Shown piece by piece: positions 21,667 to 32,623 of a stretch of DNA of 64,000 nt. The first letter of the stretch is position 1; every line of letters begins with the position of its first letter. The DNA comes from Dipteronia dyeriana. Lineage: Eukaryota > Streptophyta > Magnoliopsida > Sapindales > Sapindaceae. The DNA is taken from NCBI GenBank assembly GCA_032871835.1, contig CM065297.1, positions 88,495,052-88,559,051 of the forward strand, given 5' to 3'. The translations under genes were made by a program, and so were the position numbers. A model generated the notes under the pieces. That model worked only from the letters and a program-made list of their open reading frames with translations. It had not been told where the DNA came from and did not search any database.

Positions 21667-23035
21667 TAAGGGTGGGCACAAAAGTGTGACCCGACCCGAA
21701 TCGACCCGAACCGACCCTAAAAAGGGTGTTTGTTTCGGTTTTGATGGTGAGTTCGGTTCAATTCGGGTCGAACCGAATTGATTTTGGGTCGGTTTCGGTT
21801 CGCATTGAGGCAAAACCGAACCGACCCGACGAACCGAGGTATAAATAAAATAAAATTACATTTTTCTTATTTTTCTTATTAAACCAAACCCCTCTCCCTC
21901 TCTCTAACCTAGCCGCATCTCCAAACCCTCTCTCTCTCTCCGCCCCTTCTTGATCCACAGCAACCAAACCCTCCCTTTTATATCTATCAAATCCTTCTCT
22001 CTTGTACATGTTCATCATCTCGAATCCCTCTCTCACTCTTTCTATCGAATCATTTTATCTCTCTTGAATCCCTCTTTCTCTTTCTCTCTCGCACTTGTTC
22101 ATCTTCTTTGACCGATGGATTTTGGATTTGAGTGGTTAGGGGTGGGTCGTTTTGGTTTCTACCCGTGGTGGTGGTGGTGGGTCATTTTGGTTTCTAGTGG
22201 TAGTGGTGGTTCGGTTCAAGGTATGATGGTGCAATGTTCTGGTTCTGGTTTTTGGGAGGTGGTGTGGTGTTCTAAGTTTTGATTTAGGCATTGTTGATGA
22301 TGGTGGTTTGATGTTGTTGGTGCTTTGGGTTCTGGGTTTTGTTTTGGTGTTGGCGATGATCTGGGGTTGATGTCGATGTTGGTGTTGGTGCTGGTGAATT
22401 GATGATGGTGGTGGTGGTGGACCGGTGGTTTTGTTGTGATGATGATGAATTGATGATGGTGGTGATGGTGGAACGGGGTGTTGGTGTGATGATGAATTGA
22501 TGGTGGTGGTGGACCTGTGATGGTGTACCGGTGGTTGTGGTGTTGATATTTTTGTGGTGAAATTCAATAATTGTAATTTGTTTTATTTTTTAAATTTATT
22601 AATTTCTGATTTTTATTTGTCTCTCTTTACCTTTAGAGCAATGAATTCCAGAAGGGTACAATGAATCGGTGTTTTCTCTAGTATTAGTGTTTTGTATGGC
22701 ATTGTTTATTAATTTCATTAAGTGGATAGAAATGAAGCCCAATAGGTCTAATTACAATTATAGTTGTTAAAAAGTAAAAAAAAAAAATGAAGATTATAAA
22801 AAAAAAAACTTGAGACCCAATATGTTCAAAAACGAATTATCTAGACCCGATCCGACCCGATCCGACCCGATCCGATCCGATCCGATCCGATCCTAACCGA
22901 ACTGAGATAAGGGTGTTCGGATCAATTCAGTTTTTGGTTCAATATGAATCGAATCGATTCACATTTTTAAAAACAGAATTGAATTTGAATCGGTTCGATT
23001 TTAGCTAAAACCGACCCTGACTCATGCCCACCCTA
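21667..23035. mobile_element. hAT-like non-autonomous element, about 1.37 kb
   Basis: The ends are TAAGGGTGGGCA and, inverted, TAGGGTGGGCA, close to the common plant hAT end TAGGGGTGGGCA. The flanks gtagagag (21659-21666) and gtagatag (23036-23043) agree in 7 of 8 bases. Inside are pyrimidine-rich tracts, a GGT/GAT-rich tract (22140-22555) and a gatccgacccgatccg microsatellite (22853-22895). The long open frames inside come from the simple repeats. No transposase is present. Confidence 0.7.
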
Positions 23036-23043
23036 GTAGATAG

Positions 23044-23446
23044 GTTCCATGGACAGCCATTTAATGCATTTAATGTGTACAAATGAGGATGTTACGTGCA
23101 TTCGGGGCTTTGGAGGGATGGGTCCACCGCGTGGCTTTAAACGTCGCCGTACTTAAATTACACACGTGTAAAACCGTGTAAATTCAATTAATTTCATTGT
23201 TGTCACATTTATTGCATACTACACTTTAGCTGGCAGGTTATGGGAATGATTTAATATGACTCTCATCTCACCCCATCAATTTTGCATTTTTCAATGTAAT
23301 CAAATCCCTTCTGTGTAAATAAAATAGAAAACTCCTCAGACACGTAATTACAAAATATGTATGGTGAAATTTAAATATACTGATGTTGAGGATGAGCATG
23401 AAATTCAAGTGTATGGGTCACTGAACATAAATAAATAAAGGGATGA
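23044..23446. other. Spacer, nothing recognised
   Basis: No domain, repeat or terminus was seen. Confidence 0.45.
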
Positions 23447-24323
23447 AAAATTTTGATTTGTACAGGTTAACACCTCTTTAATAACTCTAGTTTAAATAGC
23501 ACTAAAAATGGGATTGGGATAAAAATACCTCCCTCTTCTACAGTTTTCTCTAACCAGTCCTTTTTTTTTCAAAATCTCCATTGATGGAGCTCGAGCTCCA
23601 TTGCCGATGTCATCACCGGTGAGTTGATCGACAAAACCACCAGCAAAACGTCCGTCGTGCACCACCCGTTGTAACCAAAGTATCCCTTTTGAGTTTCGAG
23701 TTGTGTGGAGAAAGAAACGAAGTCAAACCCGAATCGTCTCCAAACCTTCATCATCAAATCTGTGACGATTCGTCGCGAATCCGACGAAACCGATGGTGCC
23801 AACGAACTCAGCGGCGTCCAATCTTCTAGATCTGACTTATTTCGGAGTCAATCGGTGCCGTTGTCGGATCGTCAATTTCACCATTGATGGTTTGTTACAT
23901 GTCGCGAGGAAGAAGAAAGCCAAAAAAAAAAATCGATTTTTGCCCAATAAGTCCCGATTTTTTTTTTAAATAAGTCTCGAATTTATCTTAATAACTCCCG
24001 AATTTATAAAATAAGTCTCGAATTTTACCTAATAAGTCTCGAATTTGCCAGAGAGAAAAAATACAAAAGAAAACTTGGATGGACTCTGATTTTGGTTTCG
24101 AATTTTACCAACGAAATTAGAACGAGTTAAAACAAAACAAAAAATCAGAGAGAAGTTTCTGTGAGTTGTGAAATGAGAAGGAAAAGGAAAGAGAAAAATA
24201 GAGAAATTAAAAATGCAAAATAGAAGAAAAAAATAAATGAGGGTAGTTTAGTCCCCCCCACATATTTTAGTGCTAATATAACAAGAGTAATTAAAGTTGT
24301 GCTAGTTGCACAAACCAAAATTG
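23447..24323. mobile_element. Foldback (MULE-like?) element, about 880 bp
   Basis: Imperfect inverted ends of about 80-100 bp share ttttgatttgt / ttttggtttgt, a tagcactaaaa block on both sides and a ctctagttta / ctcttgttat block. The interior has ggagctcgagctcc (a 14 bp palindrome at 23586) and five variants of ataagtctcgaattt (23947-24050). No clean target duplication was found, so the class is open. Confidence 0.55.
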
Positions 24324-26204
24324 AAAAGGTGCTATATACCTCTATTTCCTCATAAAGAAATAAAATTAGGGGACCAAAGTGAAAAGGATTTTAAATTTGG
24401 TAACAATTTATAATTTGTTCAAAAGACTTTAAAAAAAAAATTCAGGGAGGGGACCATGGCACCCAAAAAATTTAATTAAATAATCTTTTTAAAAAAATAT
24501 ATATTTAATATGTAAATATATTAAAAAATTTACTTTGACCCCTTAAATATTATATTTTAGTATATTGGACCATATTCTAATAAATGTTTGTTTTGATTTT
24601 TTTTTTGTTCGGTATCAATTTATCCACCTATCTAGATTATATTTTTTTTTTAAGTTTTGTTTTACCATTTATAGGATTTAAACCGTTTGTTTGGAGATCA
24701 TTTGTCCAAACTTCAAACTCGTTTTACTTTCATATTCTAATGTGCTTTAATTGATACAATTATTTTCTACACTGTTGATGCACCATAGTCATCACACATT
24801 CACACTTGTAATATGTTTATCATATTATTACATAATTTATCAACGTAACTTCATACATATCAACTTAGACCCTAGGCATTATAATTAATTGTATTATTCT
24901 ACACAGGGTTATAACTTATAAGAAGGGTTGACATTATTTGAAACTCGAGATTTTTTTTTTCTTTTTTTTTTTTGGAAGCAAAAACTCGAGCTGTTAGATT
25001 GCAGTAAATATATATTACTACTCAAAGAATGTTGGTGACAAAAATTTAGTTTCAAATCTGGGAATGAGTTTGGTTGAAGTTTTTTTTTTGTTTTGTTTAA
25101 TATTACACCATTACATAAATTCGGGGTTTTTTAGGATGGAGTGAGCTCAAATCTGCAATCTCGTGATACAGATATGAGGGCCTTACCACCGGATTAATCT
25201 CATCTCTTTCTAGTACTTTTAAAATCATGTTTTTACTATTTTGAAGATACATATTTATTTAACGATTTTTTAATAGAAAATTCTTATTTCATCTATGTTT
25301 TACCATTTTTTTTCCCAAAATACCATCTTGTTCTTTTTGTAAAATCATTTTTATTTGGTCAATTAGTCAATAGCTGAAATCGGTACAAAAGTTGTAGTTT
25401 GTCGATTTTCAACAAACTTTCATGGGTTCGGCCATCCAAAACACTATTAATTTTGCACTTGCTATTTTAGAATTTTTTTATATAATAATTTTTAGTAACT
25501 AAATTGGATTTTATTTTTAATTTGCTGGCCATGTTTATGTGGTAAATTATTGTCTTAATGTCAATAGCTAAAATTTTAATAATTTTGGTAAAATATATTC
25601 TCACGATTAAGATTGCTTCTAGTATAAAAATTAATTAACTGCTGTGACGATTATTCACTGATTTCAATAGTTATATACAGTTTTTCAAATTTTCTTTTAT
25701 TTTCAAAAACCTATTGTTTTCTTCATATATAAGTTCTTGCTCATCATAAAAAGGAACGTTATACATAGATTGAATTTATAGAATAATTTTTTTTTTTAAG
25801 TATTACGAATTTATAGAATATACATTGAGAAAATTTTCGCAGAAGAGTGTAATAAAAACAATGTTTTATTACATTGAAAGAATTGTATCTCCTTTCAAAA
25901 AAGAAAAAAAAAAAAGAAAATAAAAAATAATTGTATTTGAAAAATATTTACTAATTCTGAAAACAATCCCACCAGGTGTCCAGGTGTGTTTTCTGATAAA
26001 AATTATTAATATATATATTTGCCGGGTTCTTGAAAAATTCAATCAATTTGAAGCATGCTCATTTCCCACTTAAATTTAGTATGCAATTATTTTGAGTAAT
26101 ATTTATACAACTCAAAAATATATTTCAAAATTCAACACAAATAATATGGAAAGTGAATTGTTCTTACATAAAAATTATAAAATGATATGGTAATAACAAA
26201 TCAC
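24324..26204. other. AT-rich spacer with a hAT-like remnant
   Basis: Positions 24440-24550 (cagggaggggaccatggc, later actttgaccccttaaa) resemble the hAT-like MITE at 12685-12869, but the far end is missing. Otherwise there are poly-T tracts and no coding similarity. Confidence 0.4.
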
Positions 26205-26652
26205 TAAGAGCAGCTCCAATGCAAGCGTGACTTGTGAAAAAAAATAAGATGTCACGTAAGATTAATAGACTTTTCGTTAAAAAATCTTTCTCCGATACAG
26301 CTGTGCATATTCAACATTAAGCTGACGTGACAAAAAATAAATATTAGATATTGTCAATATGACCATCCACTTTCAGACGGCATGTTGCACAACTCTTTTT
26401 TAGGTTGATTCAGCAAACATTTATGATTGACATTAATTTTTCATCTATTTTTGGTAAGGAAATAAAAAAAAAAAAAAATTGGACACGTTATTAAAACAAG
26501 ATGTGTTTTAAACGGAAGTATTGGAGACCAAATTTTAAGTTGATCGTCTATCAAGTCCATATTTATACCACATAAGAAACAAGTCTCTTGACATTGTTGT
26601 CATGTCAACAATAATTCATATGCAAGTTACTTTTGCATTGAAGATGCTCTTA
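26205..26652. mobile_element. MITE with TAAGAGCAKCT ends, 448 bp
   Basis: The left end taagagcagctccaatgcaa and the right end, inverted as taagagcatcttcaatgcaa, match with few changes. TA at the tips could be a 2 bp duplication or part of the ends. No gene is present. Confidence 0.7.
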
Positions 26653-27071
26653 CCGTATCATTTTAGTTGGTTTTAGGCTAATTTTAGATTGTTCAGCATT
26701 AGTGAAAGCACACAATAGTTAAACTACAATTTGTATTTCTTTTCAATTTCATCTCTTTGTTATTATTATTATTATATTATTTATGTTTGTTATTCTTATG
26801 TATTTTGTAAATCTGTACTCATATTAATCTTGTGCACAGTTAAAATTTGCATCAATAGAAATGCTTAGTTCCGTGAAAGATCAATGCTAAATATTACAAA
26901 CCTTTAATTGTATTCATCTGAGGTGTTAATTGTGACATTGTGGGTTAATATATATTTAATAGGACTGATAGGACTTGCTGATATTAAACAATACATATGT
27001 AGCCCAGATATGTATTCTCATAACGGGAGATAACAATTCCCCGTAATCCAGGAAGAAAACTACATATGCAT
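26653..27071. other. AT-rich spacer, nothing recognised
   Basis: There are short TTA runs and no features. Confidence 0.45.
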
Positions 27072-27686
27072 TGTGAATGTTACAATCTTAGCAGATGTAT
27101 CATAAACAAAAGTAAGTTGTGGTACAACAGTTGGTCAAGCCAGCTCTATGTCAGTCAACAATCCTCTGCTTGAAAGGTCAAAGAATAGGAATGAAAATAC
27201 ATCTCAAGCCTGCATTGATGCTTAATAGAAAAACAAGAAGAAACGGTTGAGGTTTGGTTGAACCTAACTGATTTTAGGCGCCAAAGTTTGTTATCAGCAG
27301 AGCTGACTTGGAAAAATGATTGGCTCTCCTTAACTCTACGAAAAGTTAGTTAGATTCATAGAAAGAGTGTGAGCTGATACTATATATATATATATATATA
27401 TATATGTTTTGTTAAAAGTTAAATAGAGCATTGCCTTTTCTTGTTTGAACCTCACCATTAACTTTACTTTAAATAGAGATTCTCTAGAAGAAATACGGGG
27501 TTCTGCTTTTGGCGGCAACATGTTATGGGGTGGTGGTCCCGCTGATGGGGTTCTTTTGAAGTTTTTTCAGATAATAAAGTTCAAATTTCATACTCCATTA
27601 GAGAGCTGATTGAAAGGCTTCTCTGAGGACTTCTTTCAAACACCTTTAGAGAGTTTTTTGTATTTTGCTGTTTTCTTGTATTCACA
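27072..27686 (+). repeat. 5' LTR of copia element 2 (615 bp)
   Basis: It is paired with 32136-32618. It keeps about 117 bp (27440-27556) that the 3' LTR lacks, and has a longer TA run (27379-27405). TG...CA ends are present. Confidence 0.93.
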
Positions 27687-27698
27687 TAGTATCAGAGC
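27687..27698 (+). other. Primer binding site, initiator-Met tRNA type
   Basis: It reads tagtatcagagc, one base from TGGTATCAGAGC, directly after the 5' LTR. Confidence 0.85.
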
Positions 27699-27733
27699 CT
27701 GTGAGCTCTTGATTGAATCATCTAATCATCATC

Positions 27734-28756
27734 ATGGATCCGTCTTCGTCAGATCCTTTACCAACAATCGAATCTCCAATGATTGCCAAGACTCTAAACT
27801 ATAATCTTCCAATAAAGCTCAATCACGATAACTACATCTACTGGAAAGCACTCGTGCTTCCTGCAATCAGAGCCTTAGATCTTGAAGATTTCATTAATAG
27901 AGTCAGGTTATGTCTAGATAAGTACTCGGATTCTCTCGACTCTAATACTAGTGAGAATAATCGTACGATAAACCGTGATTTTCTTGCCTGGAGGAGACTC
28001 GATTAGTTCTTGTTAAGCTGGCTTCTATCAACAGTAAGTGAAAAGCTAATCAGTCAAGTCATAGAATGCACCTCTTCTCTCGAGACATGGAGGACACTTG
28101 AGACGTTGTTCTCTCATCAATCACTGGCCAAGGTTATGCAGTTGAGACAACAACTTGGAAGTGTAAAGAAAGGATCAAGCTCTATTGTAGATTTTGTGCT
28201 CAAAGTTAAAAACATTAGAGATAGTCTAAAGTCTACTGGAGACAAGGTTTCAGATCGTGATTTGCTTTTAAGTGTTCTTAACGGTGTTAGATACAAGTTT
28301 GATGTTGTTGCAGTCATGTTAACATCATAACAAAACTTCATCTCTCTTCATGATGCACAGTATATGCTCATGGTTCATGAACAGAGAATTGAGCACTTAA
28401 ACTCCACTACTCAAGTTGATACAAGTCCTTCTACTAATTTTGTGTCTGACGACGACAACAACAACACAGGAGGCAGGAAGTACAACAAAAGAGTCGGTTC
28501 TAACATTGGAGGACGAGACGGTGGAAATAGAGGAAGACGAGGAAGAGGTAATTGGAATGGTAACAACAATAGGCCAACTTGTCAAATTTATATAAGAATT
28601 GGACATTCTGCTCAAAAATGTTATAATAGGTTTGACAGGAATCATCAAAGTCCTTCTACCTATAACACTAGTAATAACTTAGGTTCACAAAGTCCGAATC
28701 AAGCCAATAGTCAAATGATCAACAATCAAATGGTCAACAATCGTGAAAGGCAATGA
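27734..28756 (+). pseudogene. Copia 2 Gag
   Basis: It starts MDPSSSDPLPTIESP 48 bp after the LTR. The capsid region spans about residues 25-200 (KLNHDNYIYWKALVLPAIRA, then LETWRTLETLFSHQ). A TAG at 28004-28006 and a TAA at 28328-28330 interrupt the same frame. A Gly/Arg/Asn-rich tract precedes a defective zinc knuckle, CQIYIRIGHSAQKC, in which Tyr replaces the second Cys. A further TGA lies at 28754. Gag would form the particle and bind RNA. Confidence 0.88.
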
Positions 28757-28825
28757 AACGTCAATAACAACAATCTACAGGCCAACTATAATCAGACTTC
28801 TGCATATATTGCTTCACCAGAGGCA

Positions 28826-29998
28826 GTGTTAGACCCTACGTGGTACGTAGACAGTGGAGCTTCTAGCCATGTTAATTTTTATCTTGGTAAGTTTTCAACC
28901 TTTTCTCCATACAAATGTAGTGAGAAAATTACAATTAGTAGTGGTGATCAATTAGTAATAGCTCATGTTTGCAATGCAACAGTTATGTCACATTCTCAGC
29001 CTTCTAGAGTCTTGTTTTTGAACAACATACTACATGTTCCTAACATAGCAAAAAAATTGTTTAGTATATCGAAATTCACACAAGATAACAATGCTATTAC
29101 TGAATTTTGTGATGATTATTGTTTTGTCAAGGACAAGGATTTCAAGAGAATTTTTCTCAAAGGTTTACTTAAAGATGGCTTGTACTAACTTGAACTAAAG
29201 GCAGATTTCGAGAGAAATGATGTCAAGTCAAGAGATGATGTGGTTTACTTTTCTAATTCTCATGTTTCTTCTAGTAATAAGCAGCATATAGTTGATAAGA
29301 AGTCAGAATGTATAAAGTCTCAATCAACATGTAATATGTCCTCTCCTTGTGTAAATATTGTTGCCAATGACAGTGTACAAATAGCTTCTGTGAATAAAAT
29401 GAAAAGTACATCTTTGTGGCATATCAAACTTGGTCATCCCAGCAACCAAGTCCTAAAACAGATTTTAAGGCAGCTAAATGTACCTTGTACTACTTCTAGT
29501 TTTGATTGGTGTGATGCATGTAAGTTGGGGAAAATGCATCAGCTACCTTTTCAGAGGACTTACATTAAGTCTAAATCTGCCTTAGAATTGATTTACTCTT
29601 ATATCTGTGGTCCCTCCCCCATGATGTCCATGTCTGGTCACAAATACTACATCTCCTTTGTCGATGATTTCACTAGGTTCACATGGTTATATCCCATCAC
29701 TCTCAAATCTGAAGCACTTTCCACCTTTTTACATTTTAAAAGGCAAGTTGAGTTACAATTCAATTCTAAAAATCAAGTTTTTCAGTCTGACATGGGCATG
29801 GAGTTTCAAGCTTTCTCCTCAACTTTTAGACAATTTGATATAGTTCATAGGTTTTTTTGTGCATACACGCACCAACAAAATGGAGTGCCTGAGCGAAAGC
29901 ACAGACATATAGTTAAAACTGGTTTGACATTACTGGTTCATGCTCAACTTCCTTTTAAATACCGTGCAGATGATTTTGGTGCAACTGCTCTTCTATAA
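28826..29998 (+). pseudogene. Copia 2 protease, pre-integrase and integrase
   Basis: The protease site reads WYVDSGASSHV (about 28840). After a stop near 29186 comes the pre-integrase finger (SLWHIKLGHPSNQ, later CDACKLGKMHQLPF). In the integrase core the first catalytic Asp is lost: the block reads LIYSYICGPSP where the family has an Asp before the hydrophobic-Trp-Gly-Pro motif. The second Asp (QSDMGMEF) and the Glu (GVPERKHRH) remain. The frame ends at 29998 within the core's C-terminal side. Confidence 0.88.
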
Positions 29999-30009
29999 AT
30001 AACCTACCA

Positions 30010-32118
30010 ACTCCATTTTTTAGAGGAAAATCTCTCTTTGAAACACTATACAAGAGAAAGCCAAATTATTCTTACTTCAAAGCTTTCGGCTGTTCTTGTT
30101 TTCCTTATATACGTCCCTATTCGAGTACTAAATTTGGTTTTCATTCCATTAAATGTGTGTTTATTGGATATAGCTCTCATCATAAAGGTTATAAGTGTCT
30201 CAGTCCTGATGGAAAAATTTATATTTCCAGAAACGTATTGTTTCATGAGTGTGAGTTTCCCTATCTGCAGCTATTTCCTTTGTCCAATTCTAAGTCTTTG
30301 TCCACCAATTCTGGTCCTCTGATGTCTATTACTCCTAGTCAAACTGTATCTCAACTTGTGCCTTCCTCAAATGCTACTAGTCTGTCCTCTGTTGTTCCTC
30401 AGACACAACCCTTGAATATTGTTGTGGATCTCAATTCTAATCCTACAATTGATATATCTGCCATTCCTTCAAATCCTACACTTGTTGTATCAACCATTCC
30501 TTCTAATCATCATATGGTTACAATGTCCGAAACAGGATCCTTGAGACCTAAAGTCTATTACACCATTTGTCAATCCCCCTGTCAGTCCTTGATTACAGAA
30601 CCCATAAGTGTTAAGGTTGCTCTTACTGATACAAAATGGAAACAAGCTATGGTTGAGGAGTATAATGCTTTGTTTAGGAACAATACTTGGTCACTGGTTG
30701 AACTAGCTGATGGTATCAATATAATTGGTTACAAGTGGGTTTTTAGGGTCAAATACAAGTCTGATGGGTCAGTATTAAAGTATAAGGCTAGGATGGTTGC
30801 TAAAGGTTTCCATCAAACTCCTGGAATCTATTACTCGGACACTTTTAGTCCAATAATCGAGCCATCTACTATAAGGGTTATCTTCACTCTTGCAGTAACA
30901 TTTGGGTGGCTTATACAACATGTTGATGTTAATATTGCTTTTCTTAATGGAGATTTACAATAGGTTGTATATATGGAGCAGCCTGCTGGATCCCACAAGG
31001 ACTCATCATGTTTGTAAACATCACAAGGCATTGTATGGCCTCAAACTAGCTCATAGAGCTTGGTTTCACAAGCTGAAAACTGTTCTACTTGATTGAGGTT
31101 TCTTTCCCTCAGCATATGATACTTCTCTATTTATAAAGAAGTCTTCTGCCAATATAGTTTATCTTCTCATCTATGTTGATGACATCCTAGTGACTGGCAG
31201 TTGTCCTTCTCTTATAAAGTCGACCATTTCAGCTTTTCATTCTAGATTTGCTCTCAAAGATTTGGGTCAACTTAATTATTTTCTTGGATTTGAAGCCTTT
31301 ATAGATTCAAGTGGTATCTACCTAACTCAAACAAAGCACATTCATGATTTGTTGGCCAAGACTTCCATGTTGAATCCTAAGCCAAGTAATACCCATATTT
31401 GTTCTAGAATGAAGTTATCTCTTAAATCAAGGGCTCATTTTGCTAATCCATCATTGTATAAGAGTACAATTGGTGTGTTTCAATATGTTACCTACACACG
31501 TCCTGACATTGCCTTTGCTATCAACAAGTTGAGCCAATTCTTAGTAGCTCCAAGTGACCAACATTGACAGGCTTGTAAGAGAGTTCTCAGGTATCTAAAG
31601 GGAACTTCTTCTGTTGGTTTTCACTTTCGGCCAGCTAAGGAGTTATTTATTGAGGCTTATGCTGATGCTGACTGGGCTTCTTGTATTGATGATCATCGTT
31701 CAACGAGTGGTTGTTGTGTATATCTTGGTTCCAACTTGATTACTTGGTTTTCCAGGAAGCAGAAAGTTATGGCTCATTCAAGTGCAGAGGTTGAATATAG
31801 AGCTCTCTCTCAAGCTGCTTTTGAAGTTTTTTGGCTCCAATCGTTGTTTGCAGAGCTTGGTTACTCTATTTTGGGGACTCCTGCCTTGTGGTGTGACAAC
31901 ACTGGAGCAGCTGCCCTTGCCTAAAATCCCGTTTTCATTCTCGTACTAAACACATTAAAGTTGATATTCACTTTGTGTGGGAGAAGATTGCCTCTGGTCA
32001 GTTATCTGTTCAATATATTCCAACTGATCTTCAACATGCAGACATTTTAACTAAAGCTCTTCCAGTTGTTCTATTTCGATTCTTATGTGACAAATTGAGC
32101 TTAATATCTAGACCATAA
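30010..32118 (+). pseudogene. Copia 2 reverse transcriptase and RNase H
   Basis: The integrase C-terminal domain resumes near 30157 (MFIGYSSHHKGYKCLSPDGK). RT covers about 30620-31560: NTWSLVELADG, YKWVFRVKYKSDGS, HVDVNIAFLNGDL, then a TAG at 30961. YGLKLAHRAW follows in another frame. The active site YVDD is intact at 31172-31183. A TGA sits near 31567. RNase H reads AYADADWASCIDDHRSTSG and SSAEVEYRAL. A TAA at 31922 and a one-base shift precede the tail (VQYIPTDLQHADILTKALP). Confidence 0.88.
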
Positions 32119-32126
32119 CTTTATTT

Positions 32127-32135
32127 GAGGGGGGA
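32127..32135 (+). other. Polypurine tract of copia element 2
   Basis: A G-rich run ending gagggggga abuts the 3' LTR. Confidence 0.85.
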
Positions 32136-32618
32136 TGTGAAGGATACAATCTTAGCAGATGTATCATAAACAAAAGTAAGTTGTGGTACAACAGTTGGTC
32201 ATGCCAGCTCTATGTCAGTCAACAATCCTCTACTTGAAAGGTCAAAGAATAGGAATGAAAATACATCTCAAGAGTGCATTGATGCTTAGTAGAAAAAAAA
32301 GAAGCAACGATTGAGATTTGGTTGAGCCTAACTGATTTTAGGTGCCAAATTTTGTTATCAGCAGAGCTGACTTAGCAAAATGATTGGCTCTCCTTAACTC
32401 TAGGAAAAGTTAGTTAGATTCATAGAAAAAGCGTGAGCTGATACTATATATATGTTTGTTTTGTTAAAAGTTAAATAGAGCATTCTTTTGAAGTTTTTTC
32501 ATATAATAAAATTCAAGTTTCAGACTTCATTAGAGAGCTGATTGAAAGGCTTCTTTGAGGACTTCTTTCAAACACCTTTAGAGAGTTCTTTGTATTTTGT
32601 TGTTTTCTTGTATTCACA
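32136..32618 (+). repeat. 3' LTR of copia element 2 (483 bp)
   Basis: It starts TGTGAAGGATACAATC, ends TTGTATTCACA and is followed by the duplicated TGCAT. Confidence 0.93.
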
Positions 32619-32623
32619 TGCAT

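Larger units (their letters stand above)
27072..32618 (+). mobile_element. Ty1/copia LTR retrotransposon 2, full length but dead
   Basis: The 5547 bp element is flanked by an exact TGCAT duplication (27067-27071 and 32619-32623). The LTRs start TGTGAA and end TTGTATTCACA. The order is LTR, Met-tRNA primer site, gag, protease, integrase, RT, RNase H, polypurine tract, LTR. Its gag differs from that of element 1 (WKALVLPAIRALDLEDFI), so it belongs to another copia lineage. Several in-frame stops and lost residues make it inactive. Confidence 0.95.

Noticed and set aside
22136..22567. 143-codon open frame on the minus strand, His/Pro/Thr-rich
   Set aside because: It is the translation of a GGT/GAT-rich simple-sequence tract inside a hAT-like element; no domain.
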